Both the position numbers and the translations under genes were made by a program. Shown one piece after another: positions 15,865 through 23,626 of a stretch of DNA of 64,000 bases. Below the pieces are notes generated by a model. That model was given only the letters and a program-made list of their open reading frames with translations. It was not told the origin of the DNA and made no database searches. The first letter of the stretch is position 1; every line of letters begins with the position of its first letter. Origin of the DNA: an uncultured Oscillospiraceae bacterium (GTDB lineage: Bacteria; Bacillota; Clostridia; Oscillospirales; Acutalibacteraceae); assembly GCA_900542575.1 (NCBI GenBank), contig UQOE01000001.1:62001-126000 (forward strand), read 5' to 3'.

Positions 15865-18628
15865 TATCTTTCACCTCACGCAGTCCAAACTCCATGTCGT
15901 ATTTCAAATGGACACCACATAAATCAAAGCTCCCGTTTTCATCAAAAATAATTCCAAGAGCGCCTTTTAGCCATGGTTGTTCCTGCCAATTGGCCAAATA
16001 TTTTAAATTGTATTTCTCCAGAAAATCAATTGTTTTTGTAACCCCCACTTTCATTGTCACAAAATGGGGAAGTCGGATAGTCTGCTTGGCCAGCTCTTTT
16101 GCAATCCTGACATCCTCAATCTCACCAGAGATATCTTTATTTCCATGAAAAGTCCCATAACCACTGTCGATTTTTTTTACAGCAACAATCTCAATGGTTT
16201 CCTGGATATCTCTGACCTGTGCAGATGCCATTTCATCACTCAACGATTCATCTGGGAACTTCAGCCAGCCAATCAGATTATACTTTTCTCTATCTGGCCG
16301 AATGGCACTACGAGGATTCTCTATTCGATAGGTATATGCTTTATCGGCCTTGCTTTTCTTTTGGATTTCCATCTGACTTCGGCTGTTCTGATAGATATTT
16401 AGCAGTTCTCCCTGATATGCGGGCTCTTTGTCTCCATATACATCGTTGATTAGAACCGGAATGTCAGAAGGGATTCGTATTTTATCTGGAAGAAAATATT
16501 GTGTTCGAATTAAAATGTATTCTCCATAGACCCGCACCGACCCTTTTTCAAGATCTAACTGGTCACTGGTTCCCATGACATATACAGATGGTTCCTTTAG
16601 CTTTTCAGGTCGTTCTATCTCATGTCGATGCATTCTTCCGATTCTCTGCAGCAGCAAATCTATTGGACAGAGATCGGTAAATAATACGTCAAAATCAATG
16701 TCGAGTGACTGCTCCATAACCTGTGTTCCAATGATGATTTTTTTCTCCGGTCTGTTCCCATGTTTGCCAATCATGCTGATAAGATTTTTTTCTTTTTCAA
16801 CACGATCTGTCGCAATATACGCAGAATGCAGGACCTCTGTCATTTCTGCTCCAAAATGTTCTTTGAAGATTTTTCCGAGGTGTTGTGCCTTTCGAACGGT
16901 ATTCACAATAATTCCTGCAACACCGCCATCTTCCAGACATTCTTCCACCTTCTCCAGCAAAACCTCTTCGTTAATTTTCACAACCGAAATGACTTTATTC
17001 TTCGTTGGCTGAAAAGATACCTGTCCCTTCACCTCTTTGCCGTCCGAATAACTAATTAACGGATAACTATTTCCAGATAGAGCATCTGGAAACTTTATTT
17101 CATTCCGCTTTGCGCCCATTCCCTTTAAATATGCAGAAATTAGAGCCTTTCTCCTTTCCTGAGGCAAAGTTGCCGATACTAGTATGACAGGGGTTTGATA
17201 GGCACCCATCCATCGGATTGCCTCGTCCAGGTATTGCTGCATATAAGTGTCATAAGCATGTACTTCGTCTATAATTACAACTTTTTTGCTGAATCCCAGA
17301 TGCCTTAGCGCAAGATGTTTCTGTTTCAGTGCAGTCAGCAGAAAACCATCTACTGTTCCAACTACACAATCATCCAGAGAAGTCTTTTTCCTTCCTGAGA
17401 ACCATTCATTTACATAGACGCTTCCATTGGATACATCATCAATATTTACGTCCTGCGTTGATTTTTTTAGCTGATTCAGTTCTTTATTCAATGCCGCTTT
17501 CCCATGGCATAATTGCAAAGACTGTTTCATTCCATATTCTTCGGCAAGATTTTCCAGCCATTCCTTAACTCTTCCAAACATCCCATTCGAAGTCGCCTGC
17601 GTTGGAAGCCCAAAAAACAGTCCGCTGCTGCCTGTTTTTGCTGCAACTTCCTCTGCAGCTGCAAGAGCCGCCTCTGTTTTCCCGAGTCCCATAGGAGCTT
17701 CCAGAATCATAATGCCCGGTTTTTTTATTTGACTGACCGTATGGCAGACCGTTCGCTGAAAATCTCGCGGCTGGAAGCCGAACCGTGTTTGGAATAAAAC
17801 ATCTTCCGATGGATAGCTTTGTATTTGCAGCGGCAGATTCTTTCCCCACTTAGTGACCCCAGTTTGATAACGAGAAAAACTTTCAGAAATAGAAGATGCG
17901 TCAATTGAAAGCAGTGGAAAATAATCGGTATTGCTGGAAATCCAGTCCGCCATAATTAATAATCCGGAATAAATGACCTGAGCCGGCAGAGAGAGCTCAG
18001 GAAGATTTTCCACACTGTCAAACCCGGTTTTTTTCAGTGCCCAATGAAGAATTTCACTCTGAACCTGCTCCCACTTATGAAAGATATCTGTGCTGATGTC
18101 TTCGCTCTGATAATAGTTCGCCATATATGCAGACTGATCATCTATGTCAGAAGCATTGTCAATCGGCTTGCCATGATGGCCTCCGACAATGGAACTAATG
18201 TCATTTTTCACACCTGCTTGTTTCAGCAGAAATTCTCCCGCGATGGAGTGATGTGTTTTCTCACGGTTAGTAAGAGAAAAAGAAGAGATACCTCGAAAGC
18301 CTGCCCGTTCCAGTTTTTCCAGCAGAGAACCATCCAAATCTGGAGAATTTTGGTATCCTTTCTGAATTTGAAAGGCAGGGGTTGCTTTTCCAATGTCATG
18401 AACAGCACCGAGAAAAGCTGCGAGATTGGATGCAACATCTGCATTCGGTACGCTGATTGAGCGAATGCAGAATTCTCTTTGGCTCTCACTGAGCCAATTC
18501 ATCCAAAGCCATTTGGAGACATGCATAGTATCTTCCAAATGTACCGGTAATGGGAGCCAATAAAACTGGCTCTCTTTTTCTTCTTTTTTTGCCCATAAAG
18601 AAAAGCATGCTCTGCTAAAATTTTCCAT
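15857..18628 (-). CDS. cas3: Cas3 HD nuclease-helicase (type I-E)
   Basis: Cas3 nicks and unwinds target DNA once Cascade has bound. The 923-aa protein has an N-terminal HD nuclease domain (His30, His77-Asp78 in AVHDIGKATPAFQ, a His-His pair in REKTHHSIAGEFL, and GGHHGKP). An SF2 helicase follows with Walker A APMGLGKTEAAL, DEVHAYDTY, SATLPQERRK and a motif VI region IGRMHRH. All motifs look intact. It is the first gene of the cas run. A terminator of the neighbouring ATPase gene lies about 130 bp upstream. Confidence 0.97.
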   Translation of the reverse strand: MENFSRACFSLWAKKEEKESQFYWLPLPVHLEDTMHVSKWLWMNWLSESQREFCIRSISVPNADVASNLAAFLGAVHDIGKATPAFQIQKGYQNSPDLDGSLLEKLERAGFRGISSFSLTNREKTHHSIAGEFLLKQAGVKNDISSIVGGHHGKPIDNASDIDDQSAYMANYYQSEDISTDIFHKWEQVQSEILHWALKKTGFDSVENLPELSLPAQVIYSGLLIMADWISSNTDYFPLLSIDASSISESFSRYQTGVTKWGKNLPLQIQSYPSEDVLFQTRFGFQPRDFQRTVCHTVSQIKKPGIMILEAPMGLGKTEAALAAAEEVAAKTGSSGLFFGLPTQATSNGMFGRVKEWLENLAEEYGMKQSLQLCHGKAALNKELNQLKKSTQDVNIDDVSNGSVYVNEWFSGRKKTSLDDCVVGTVDGFLLTALKQKHLALRHLGFSKKVVIIDEVHAYDTYMQQYLDEAIRWMGAYQTPVILVSATLPQERRKALISAYLKGMGAKRNEIKFPDALSGNSYPLISYSDGKEVKGQVSFQPTKNKVISVVKINEEVLLEKVEECLEDGGVAGIIVNTVRKAQHLGKIFKEHFGAEMTEVLHSAYIATDRVEKEKNLISMIGKHGNRPEKKIIIGTQVMEQSLDIDFDVLFTDLCPIDLLLQRIGRMHRHEIERPEKLKEPSVYVMGTSDQLDLEKGSVRVYGEYILIRTQYFLPDKIRIPSDIPVLINDVYGDKEPAYQGELLNIYQNSRSQMEIQKKSKADKAYTYRIENPRSAIRPDREKYNLIGWLKFPDESLSDEMASAQVRDIQETIEIVAVKKIDSGYGTFHGNKDISGEIEDVRIAKELAKQTIRLPHFVTMKVGVTKTIDFLEKYNLKYLANWQEQPWLKGALGIIFDENGSFDLCGVHLKYDMEFGLREVKDNG

Positions 18629-18726
18629 ATTTTCTCCAATCGAAATAATCTACGACAATTCTACCAGATATCGTATAATAAGTCTTCCTAATAATGGGAC
18701 ATACTCATAAAATTTTAAATTACATA

Positions 18727-18743
18727 AGTACATGTTTTGTACT
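18727..18743. promoter_or_regulatory. Inverted repeat upstream of cas3
   Basis: AGTACA and TGTACT face each other across TGTTT, about 100 bp upstream of the cas3 start, in AT-rich DNA just after the upstream terminator. A weak -10-like TATTAT lies nearer the gene on the minus strand. This could be an operator, but one short palindrome in AT-rich DNA is modest evidence. Confidence 0.35.
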
Positions 18744-18755
18744 ATTTGTAATATA

Positions 18756-18787
18756 AAAAGGGACTGCACTCTCGTGCAGTCCCTTTT
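18756..18787 (-). terminator. Terminator between the MoxR-like gene and cas3
   Basis: GGGACTGCAC and GTGCAGTCCC pair perfectly around TCTC, flanked by AAAA and TTTT, so it can work in both directions. On the minus strand it ends the AAA+ gene transcript and insulates the cas operon. Confidence 0.9.
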
Positions 18788-18807
18788 AAATATGACAGTT
18801 TTGCTAA

Positions 18808-20319
18808 TTACAATTCCAAATCTTCAATCTGCTCCGCAATCTCCTGCTGCCTGTCATAGAAGAGCAGCTCTTTGTTGTGGGCAAAATATTCATCGCAGCC
18901 ATAGGTGCTAATGAATCGGGAGGTATAGCGGTTGGCCGTGAGTTCTGTGACGAAGATGACGGTCTCCTGGCCGTCCGGGTAGACTTTGTCGAGATAATGG
19001 AAGATGTTCGCAATGTGTTCGTGGGCCACTGAGACATCCTTTTTGAGGATATCGACGCTCTCGTTGAAGTTGTGGGCGATCATATCGTTCAGATCGAAGC
19101 CGGAATCGGCGTTCTCAATGATATGGATCTCGTTCTCCAGAAAGTTGATGAGGCGGTTCTGGAGGTAGATCTCCTCCCGCGGCATCGAGGAGGTCTTTTT
19201 TGCTTCGAGGAGCGTCTGGCGGATGGAGTCAATCTCTTTCTGGATTTCCTCAGCCGCGTCGGCTGTCGATTCGGCACTCAGGACGCCGCGGAGGCGCTTC
19301 AGCACCGGGATAAGCCGTTTGAGCATATCCTGGGTATTCATGATGTCTTTCACTTCATCGAAGACGGCATTCAGCAGGAGGCCCACGACTGCGAGCTTCT
19401 CATCAAAGGGCGCCCGCTTTGCCCGGGCTTCAATGCTCTCCGGTGCATTTCCCTCCAGAATGGCGTCAATCTGGTAGTCGGTCTTGTATTTATTGAAGAG
19501 CTCATAGTAGGAGGAGAAATCCTTCGCAATGTCGCGGTCCTGGAGATACTGCTCTATGAGGTCGCGGTCCACTGTCATCCCCTTCTTCTCATAGACAATG
19601 ATCATGCGGCTCAGGTCATCCCAGCTGCGGGCGGTGACGAAGCGCTTGCCCTCAACGGTGCTCTCCACCTTATAGAAGTTCTTCTTCTTAATTTCAAGAT
19701 AGGTCATGACCGAGGGGTGCACGCCGATTTGGTAGGCGTACTTCTTCCAGACATCGAAGTCCGGCTCCACCTCAATCTTCTTCAGGCGATCCAGGGTAAC
19801 GACGTCGAACTCATGGACCGAGTTGTTGTACTGCGGCGGGTTTCCGGCGGTGACGACGACCCAGCCGTCCGGGACGCGGTGCTTGCCGAAGACCTTGTAC
19901 TGCAGGAACTGCAGCATTACCGGGGAGAGCGTCTCGGAGACGCAGTTGATCTCATCCAGAAAGAGGATGCCGTTTTTCAGGCCCGACTTCTCCTGCATTT
20001 CGTAGATAGAGGCGATGATATCGCTCATGGTGTATTCGGAGACGTCGAATTCAGCATCTCCATACTTCTTGTGCACAATAAACGGCAGGCCCAGAGCGCT
20101 CTGTCGGGTGTGATGCGTCATGGAATAGGAGAGCAGGCCGAGTCCCATCTCACCGGCAATCTGCTCCATAATGGCGGTTTTTCCAATGCCGGGCGGGCCT
20201 ACGAGGAAAATGGGGCGCTGGCGCTCGACGGGAATCATATACTCACCCGTCAGCTCATCCTTCTCCAGATAGGCGGTCACGGCATTTTTGATCTGCTGTT
20301 TGGCCTTGTTAATATCCAT
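18808..20319 (-). CDS. MoxR-type AAA+ ATPase paired with a VWA protein
   Basis: This is an AAA+ ATPase of 503 aa, probably a chaperone-like remodeller acting with the VWA protein encoded 17 bp upstream. Walker A is VGPPGIGKTAIME, Walker B is GILFLDEINCVSE, and sensor 1 lies in WVVVTAGNPPQYNNS. The C-terminal 200 residues are helical and charged, with no family I recognise. MoxR/VWA pairs are a known architecture in cofactor insertion and stress functions, but the substrate here is not visible. It is GC-rich like the chromosome and separated from cas3 by a terminator, so a CRISPR role is unlikely. Confidence 0.85.
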   Translation of the reverse strand: MDINKAKQQIKNAVTAYLEKDELTGEYMIPVERQRPIFLVGPPGIGKTAIMEQIAGEMGLGLLSYSMTHHTRQSALGLPFIVHKKYGDAEFDVSEYTMSDIIASIYEMQEKSGLKNGILFLDEINCVSETLSPVMLQFLQYKVFGKHRVPDGWVVVTAGNPPQYNNSVHEFDVVTLDRLKKIEVEPDFDVWKKYAYQIGVHPSVMTYLEIKKKNFYKVESTVEGKRFVTARSWDDLSRMIIVYEKKGMTVDRDLIEQYLQDRDIAKDFSSYYELFNKYKTDYQIDAILEGNAPESIEARAKRAPFDEKLAVVGLLLNAVFDEVKDIMNTQDMLKRLIPVLKRLRGVLSAESTADAAEEIQKEIDSIRQTLLEAKKTSSMPREEIYLQNRLINFLENEIHIIENADSGFDLNDMIAHNFNESVDILKKDVSVAHEHIANIFHYLDKVYPDGQETVIFVTELTANRYTSRFISTYGCDEYFAHNKELLFYDRQQEIAEQIEDLEL

Positions 20320-20336
20320 AATATACCCTTTCCCTG

Positions 20337-21857
20337 TCAGATTTCACTGGTCCGCAGGACCAGACGGATGGCCCAGGGAGGCACATCCGGGTTGGCATAC
20401 TCGTCGTTTAAGTAGACAAAGGCCGTCCGGTAGTCCGGCGGGCGCTCCGGAAACTCTCCGAAACCGTCGGTGAAATAGATGAGGCCTTTTAGGTTGGTAA
20501 ATTCGTGCTGTTCAATGAGCTGGTCCACATAGCGGAAGACCGGTCGAAAATCGGTGCCGCCGAAGCCTTTGACTTCCATCGTCTCCAGGTACTCGTCAAA
20601 CTCCTCCTGGGAGGTAATTTTCTTATCCTCCTGAATTTCCGCATCACACTGGATAATATGGACGTTGATCTTCGTGAAGAAGTTCTCCTGGCTCTTGAGG
20701 ACGGTATAGGTGTGGCGTACAAATTTCTGAACGGTTTCTCCGTACACCGAACCGGAGGTATCGATGGCAATGACAAACTCTTTCACCCGCTTGAGCTCTT
20801 TGTACTCCAGCGGCTCAATCAGCGGCATGTTTTTGTACAGAGACAGCCCATAGGTGTAGAAAATATTGTCAAACTCTTCGTCGTTTGTTGTGATTTCCTC
20901 TCCGTAGCTGCTGAACTTACGGAGAAATTCGCCGTAGTCGTAGCGTTCCCGGTTGACGGCTTCCAGGTTGAACGAAAGGTCACCCGCATCGACGCCGTTT
21001 TCCTGGCCGAAGGTGGAGAGCTCGGTCTCCATGTCCTGGGCAATTTTTTCCCACTGCTTTTTCAGCGCCTCCCGGGACTGGAGCGGTGAGAAATCCTGTT
21101 CTTCCGACTGGTCCGGCTTTTCCGAACCGTCTGGATGGGGCGCATCTTCCTCGGTCTCCATCGTGCCGCCCTGGATGCCTTCCCCTTTCGGTTCCTCGTC
21201 TCCGCTGTTCCCGCCGCCCGGCGGCGGAGCGCTCTTCTGGTCCGACTTCGGGTGTTCCGGCTCCTCCCCGTCTTCCTGGAGATCCGGATACCATTCCGCA
21301 TGGCTGTCTGCACAGAATGCCGCTTCCATCTGTGCCAAAGTCGCTTCCTCGGGCGGATTCCGGCGCAGGACATCGTAGATACACTCCGCCGTCAGATAAG
21401 AGGTCCGCTCTTTCATGGCATTCAAAAATGCTTCCTGCTGCTTCTCCGCCCCTGTGCTGCAGCAGGTCAGCTGCATGGACTGGATTAAGTTCTCGACGCT
21501 CATATCTGCCGCCAGGTTCCACAGACGGTGATCTACGGTCGGCTTCACAAATGTGTGACGAAATACACAGTGCAGCGTCATATGCAGATAGCTTCGGGTG
21601 ACCCGGTTCGGATTGTCCTGAAAGCTTTTGAGAACATGGGTCGCATTGAACCGGATGGACTTGCCGTCTACTGCATAGGTCTGCAGCATGGGCTGTAGGC
21701 CAAATTCGGCCGCCCCGACATCAGCGGCGTTTTCCACCGGAAGAAAGCGGAACCGGGAAAGCGCGGACTCCATAAAGCGGAGGCTGACCATGAGCGTGTT
21801 GCGGGAAAGCAGGAGCACCTGGCACCCGAGGTCATTTCTTTTTTCGAGGTCATTCAT
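20337..21857 (-). CDS. VWA-domain protein with putative metallopeptidase-like N-terminal domain (DUF2201-like)
   Basis: The 506-aa protein has two recognisable parts. Near residues 80-100 an H-rich helix (SYLHMTLHCVFRHTFV) resembles the predicted metallopeptidase domain found before VWA domains in this family. A long acidic, proline-rich linker (about 190-260) follows. The C-terminal VWA domain keeps a full MIDAS metal site: DTSGS, the threonine in GFGGTDFRP, and the aspartate in YFTDGFGEFP. It likely binds a partner through the metal and works with the MoxR-like ATPase. GGGAGG precedes the ATG. No biochemical role is known to me. Confidence 0.8.
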   Translation of the reverse strand: MNDLEKRNDLGCQVLLLSRNTLMVSLRFMESALSRFRFLPVENAADVGAAEFGLQPMLQTYAVDGKSIRFNATHVLKSFQDNPNRVTRSYLHMTLHCVFRHTFVKPTVDHRLWNLAADMSVENLIQSMQLTCCSTGAEKQQEAFLNAMKERTSYLTAECIYDVLRRNPPEEATLAQMEAAFCADSHAEWYPDLQEDGEEPEHPKSDQKSAPPPGGGNSGDEEPKGEGIQGGTMETEEDAPHPDGSEKPDQSEEQDFSPLQSREALKKQWEKIAQDMETELSTFGQENGVDAGDLSFNLEAVNRERYDYGEFLRKFSSYGEEITTNDEEFDNIFYTYGLSLYKNMPLIEPLEYKELKRVKEFVIAIDTSGSVYGETVQKFVRHTYTVLKSQENFFTKINVHIIQCDAEIQEDKKITSQEEFDEYLETMEVKGFGGTDFRPVFRYVDQLIEQHEFTNLKGLIYFTDGFGEFPERPPDYRTAFVYLNDEYANPDVPPWAIRLVLRTSEI

Positions 21858-21877
21858 AGTGTCCTCCCGTACAGAGG

Positions 21878-21912
21878 AAAAGGGCCATGCTGCAAGATTT
21901 GCAGCACAGCCC
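21878..21912 (-). terminator. Terminator after the fatty acid isomerase-like gene
   Basis: GGGC..TGCTGCAA (21882-21895) pairs with TTGCAGCA..GCCC (21899-21912), with a two-base mismatch. On the minus strand TTTTCC follows. It lies only about 20 bp before the VWA gene start, leaving little room for a separate promoter. Confidence 0.8.
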
Positions 21913-21939
21913 TCCTGAATTCATATTGCTGAAATGAGA

Positions 21940-23298
21940 TTAGAAGAATCTCTTAATGAGCTCCTTGGAATAGGTAGCAGTCTCTTCCATGTCGCCGAAG
22001 GACATGATTTCACCAGCATAGTAGGTATTGTTGGTGCCCTGCATAGCCTCTACCTTGTCGTACCAGCCGTCGGCATAGTCCTCGGAGAAGATGTGCGGGA
22101 AATAGTACCATGCTTTCTCCATGTGGATCTTGTCAATCGGGAAGTCCATGTCGATGGAATCCTGGAAAACGTTCTGTTTGCAGGTCTCATACGGGACATC
22201 CGGGAGATCTTTATGGTTCTGGAGAACATAGGTGATGATCGGCTGCTCGTCGTCGTCAGTCCATCTCTTGAAGTAGAGCATGCAGTGACCGCGGCGGTCG
22301 TTTCTCATGTTGTCGAAGATGTAGTAGGACTCGTCCGGAGTCTTGCCCGGTTTCATGGAGACGCCCATGGTGTCGTAGCGGGAGTAGTCGATCTTGCTGA
22401 AGAGCTCCTTCTCCTGGTCGGTAGCGTCTGCATAGTTCGGGAAGTACTGAAGCGGAGCGGTGACAATGAGTTTGTCGAAAGTCTCGGTCTCGCCATTTAC
22501 AGTGATGTAAACTTTGCCGCCGGTACGCTCAATCTTCGTGATGTCAGCATTGACGACAGCCGGGTTCTTCAGAGTGGCATTGACAGCCTCATAGATGGAC
22601 TGCGTGCCGTCCTGCCAGGTCCACAGGTCGAGTTTGAGGAAGTCCATAAGGGTCTCGAAGTCGAGATATTTGAGAACATAGGCAGCCGGGATTTCGTCGA
22701 AGTAACCATAACCGAAAGCGGTGTAGGGTCCGATCCACGCGTCAGCAGCAAGGGAGACGCCGTTCTTCTTCAGGAACTCGCTGAACGGAAGAGCAAGGTC
22801 TTTCAGGTTCGGGTTGTCGAGCTCATATCTGGTGTTCTCAGCGTTGTTGCTGTAGCCGTCAGCTTTACCATAAGCTACACCGCGATGACCGTTGATGTCA
22901 TAGCCTTTATATTTGGTCTCAAGGAGATTGCCGAGCTTTTTGATCTGATTCTTCATTTTGAGGAGCTTCGGAATCTTGAGCGGGTTCTTCTTCGGGTTGA
23001 ACGGGTCAACCGGTTTGCCGTTCATGTCTTTCATTTTACGGTTGAGAGCCGGACCATTGTGCTCTACGCCAGCGAACTCTTCGAGCTCATGAATGGTGTA
23101 GTAGGTCGGGCAGCCGAGAACTGCGCCCATCTCATAGCGTTTGCCGTTGAAGCCCATCGGAGAGCAGCACTTACCGCCGACTTCGCCCTCTTTCTCGTAG
23201 ATGGTATAGTTATAATAACCGGCCTTCTCGAGATAAACAGCAGCAGCCATACCGGCAGGGCCTGCACCAATGATAGCAATTCTTGTGTTCTTGTCCAT
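21940..23298 (-). CDS. FAD-dependent polyenoic fatty acid isomerase-like protein
   Basis: This 452-aa flavoprotein closely resembles, as I recall it, the Cutibacterium acnes polyunsaturated fatty acid isomerase that makes 10,12-conjugated linoleic acid. It has the N-terminal FAD motif RIAIIGAGPAGMAAAVYLEKAG, EVGGKCCSP and GKRYEMGAVLG (FAD motif quoted in full as seen at residues 6-27: IAIIGAGPAGMAAAVYLEK). Family-like blocks follow: AFGYGYFDEIPAAYVLKYLD, LWTWQDGTQ, AWYYFPHIFSEDY and YYAGEIMSFGDMEE. The start at 23298 has GGAG nine bases upstream. It likely acts on double bonds of free or carrier-bound fatty acids. It diverges from the ligase-ACP-thioesterase operon. The substrate is inferred. 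Confidence 0.85.
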   Translation of the reverse strand: MDKNTRIAIIGAGPAGMAAAVYLEKAGYYNYTIYEKEGEVGGKCCSPMGFNGKRYEMGAVLGCPTYYTIHELEEFAGVEHNGPALNRKMKDMNGKPVDPFNPKKNPLKIPKLLKMKNQIKKLGNLLETKYKGYDINGHRGVAYGKADGYSNNAENTRYELDNPNLKDLALPFSEFLKKNGVSLAADAWIGPYTAFGYGYFDEIPAAYVLKYLDFETLMDFLKLDLWTWQDGTQSIYEAVNATLKNPAVVNADITKIERTGGKVYITVNGETETFDKLIVTAPLQYFPNYADATDQEKELFSKIDYSRYDTMGVSMKPGKTPDESYYIFDNMRNDRRGHCMLYFKRWTDDDEQPIITYVLQNHKDLPDVPYETCKQNVFQDSIDMDFPIDKIHMEKAWYYFPHIFSEDYADGWYDKVEAMQGTNNTYYAGEIMSFGDMEETATYSKELIKRFF

Positions 23299-23349
23299 TA
23301 GAATGTACTCCTTTTCCCATAATGTTTTCAAATACCTTGATTTGAATTT

Positions 23350-23373
23350 CACAAAGTTACAAGACACTTTGTG
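23350..23373. promoter_or_regulatory. Perfect 8-bp inverted repeat upstream of the isomerase-like gene
   Basis: CACAAAGT and ACTTTGTG are separated by 8 bp. The repeat lies between the candidate -10 (23389-23394) and the isomerase start, so a bound repressor would block transcription. No regulator gene is adjacent. Confidence 0.55.
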
Positions 23374-23388
23374 GAATCATCGTTATGT

Positions 23389-23394
23389 ATTATA
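23389..23394 (-). promoter_or_regulatory. Candidate -10 element for the isomerase-like gene
   Basis: TATAAT is read on the minus strand about 90 bp before the start codon. No good -35 is seen at the standard distance. Confidence 0.5.
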
Positions 23395-23452
23395 GCATAA
23401 TCGCGTACAAATGGAAGAGCTAAAAAAAATAAATTGTGGAAAGTTTATAAGT

Positions 23453-23483
23453 TTGTCGCAAAGCTGTTGAATTGTTCTATAAT
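23453..23483 (+). promoter_or_regulatory. Candidate promoter of the ligase-ACP-thioesterase operon
   Basis: TTGTCG and a perfect TATAAT (23478-23483) are spaced 19 bp apart. This predicts a transcript start near 23490 and a leader of about 137 nt before the ligase start codon. Confidence 0.55.
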
Positions 23484-23523
23484 AGTAAGGAATTCAGCCG
23501 TCGGAAATTGTTAATTCTTTGCC

Positions 23524-23608
23524 ATTTCCAGCGAAAAAGAAGAAAAAAACTTTATTTTGGGTAATAAAGTCTGGAAATTGCAACAAAAAAGTACACAGTG
23601 GTTCTGTG
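23524..23608 (+). ncRNA. Candidate structured 5' leader RNA of the ligase-ACP-thioesterase operon
   Basis: Two perfect 8-bp stems share a continuous 3' strand. ATTTCCAG (23524-23531) pairs with CTGGAAAT (23571-23578), and ACTTTATT (23549-23556) pairs with AATAAAGT (23563-23570) around the loop TTGGGT. The 5' strand is interrupted by a 17-nt bulge that is almost all purine (23532-23548). A second small hairpin, CACAG/CTGTG (23594-23608), ends just before the GGAAAGGA ribosome site. It matches no riboswitch class I know. The pairing is directly visible; a regulatory role is inferred. Confidence 0.5.
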
Positions 23609-23626
23609 CGGCGGAAAGGATATGTT

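Noticed and set aside
18808..21857. MoxR-like/VWA pair as an accessory CRISPR module
   Set aside because: A strong terminator, a clear composition change and a separate operon divide it from cas3. No CRISPR-associated domain is seen.
23519..23626. Longer N-terminus for the acyl-activating enzyme
   Set aside because: The extra residues are a lysine-rich translation of the structured leader, and the strong ribosome site is placed for ATG 23627.
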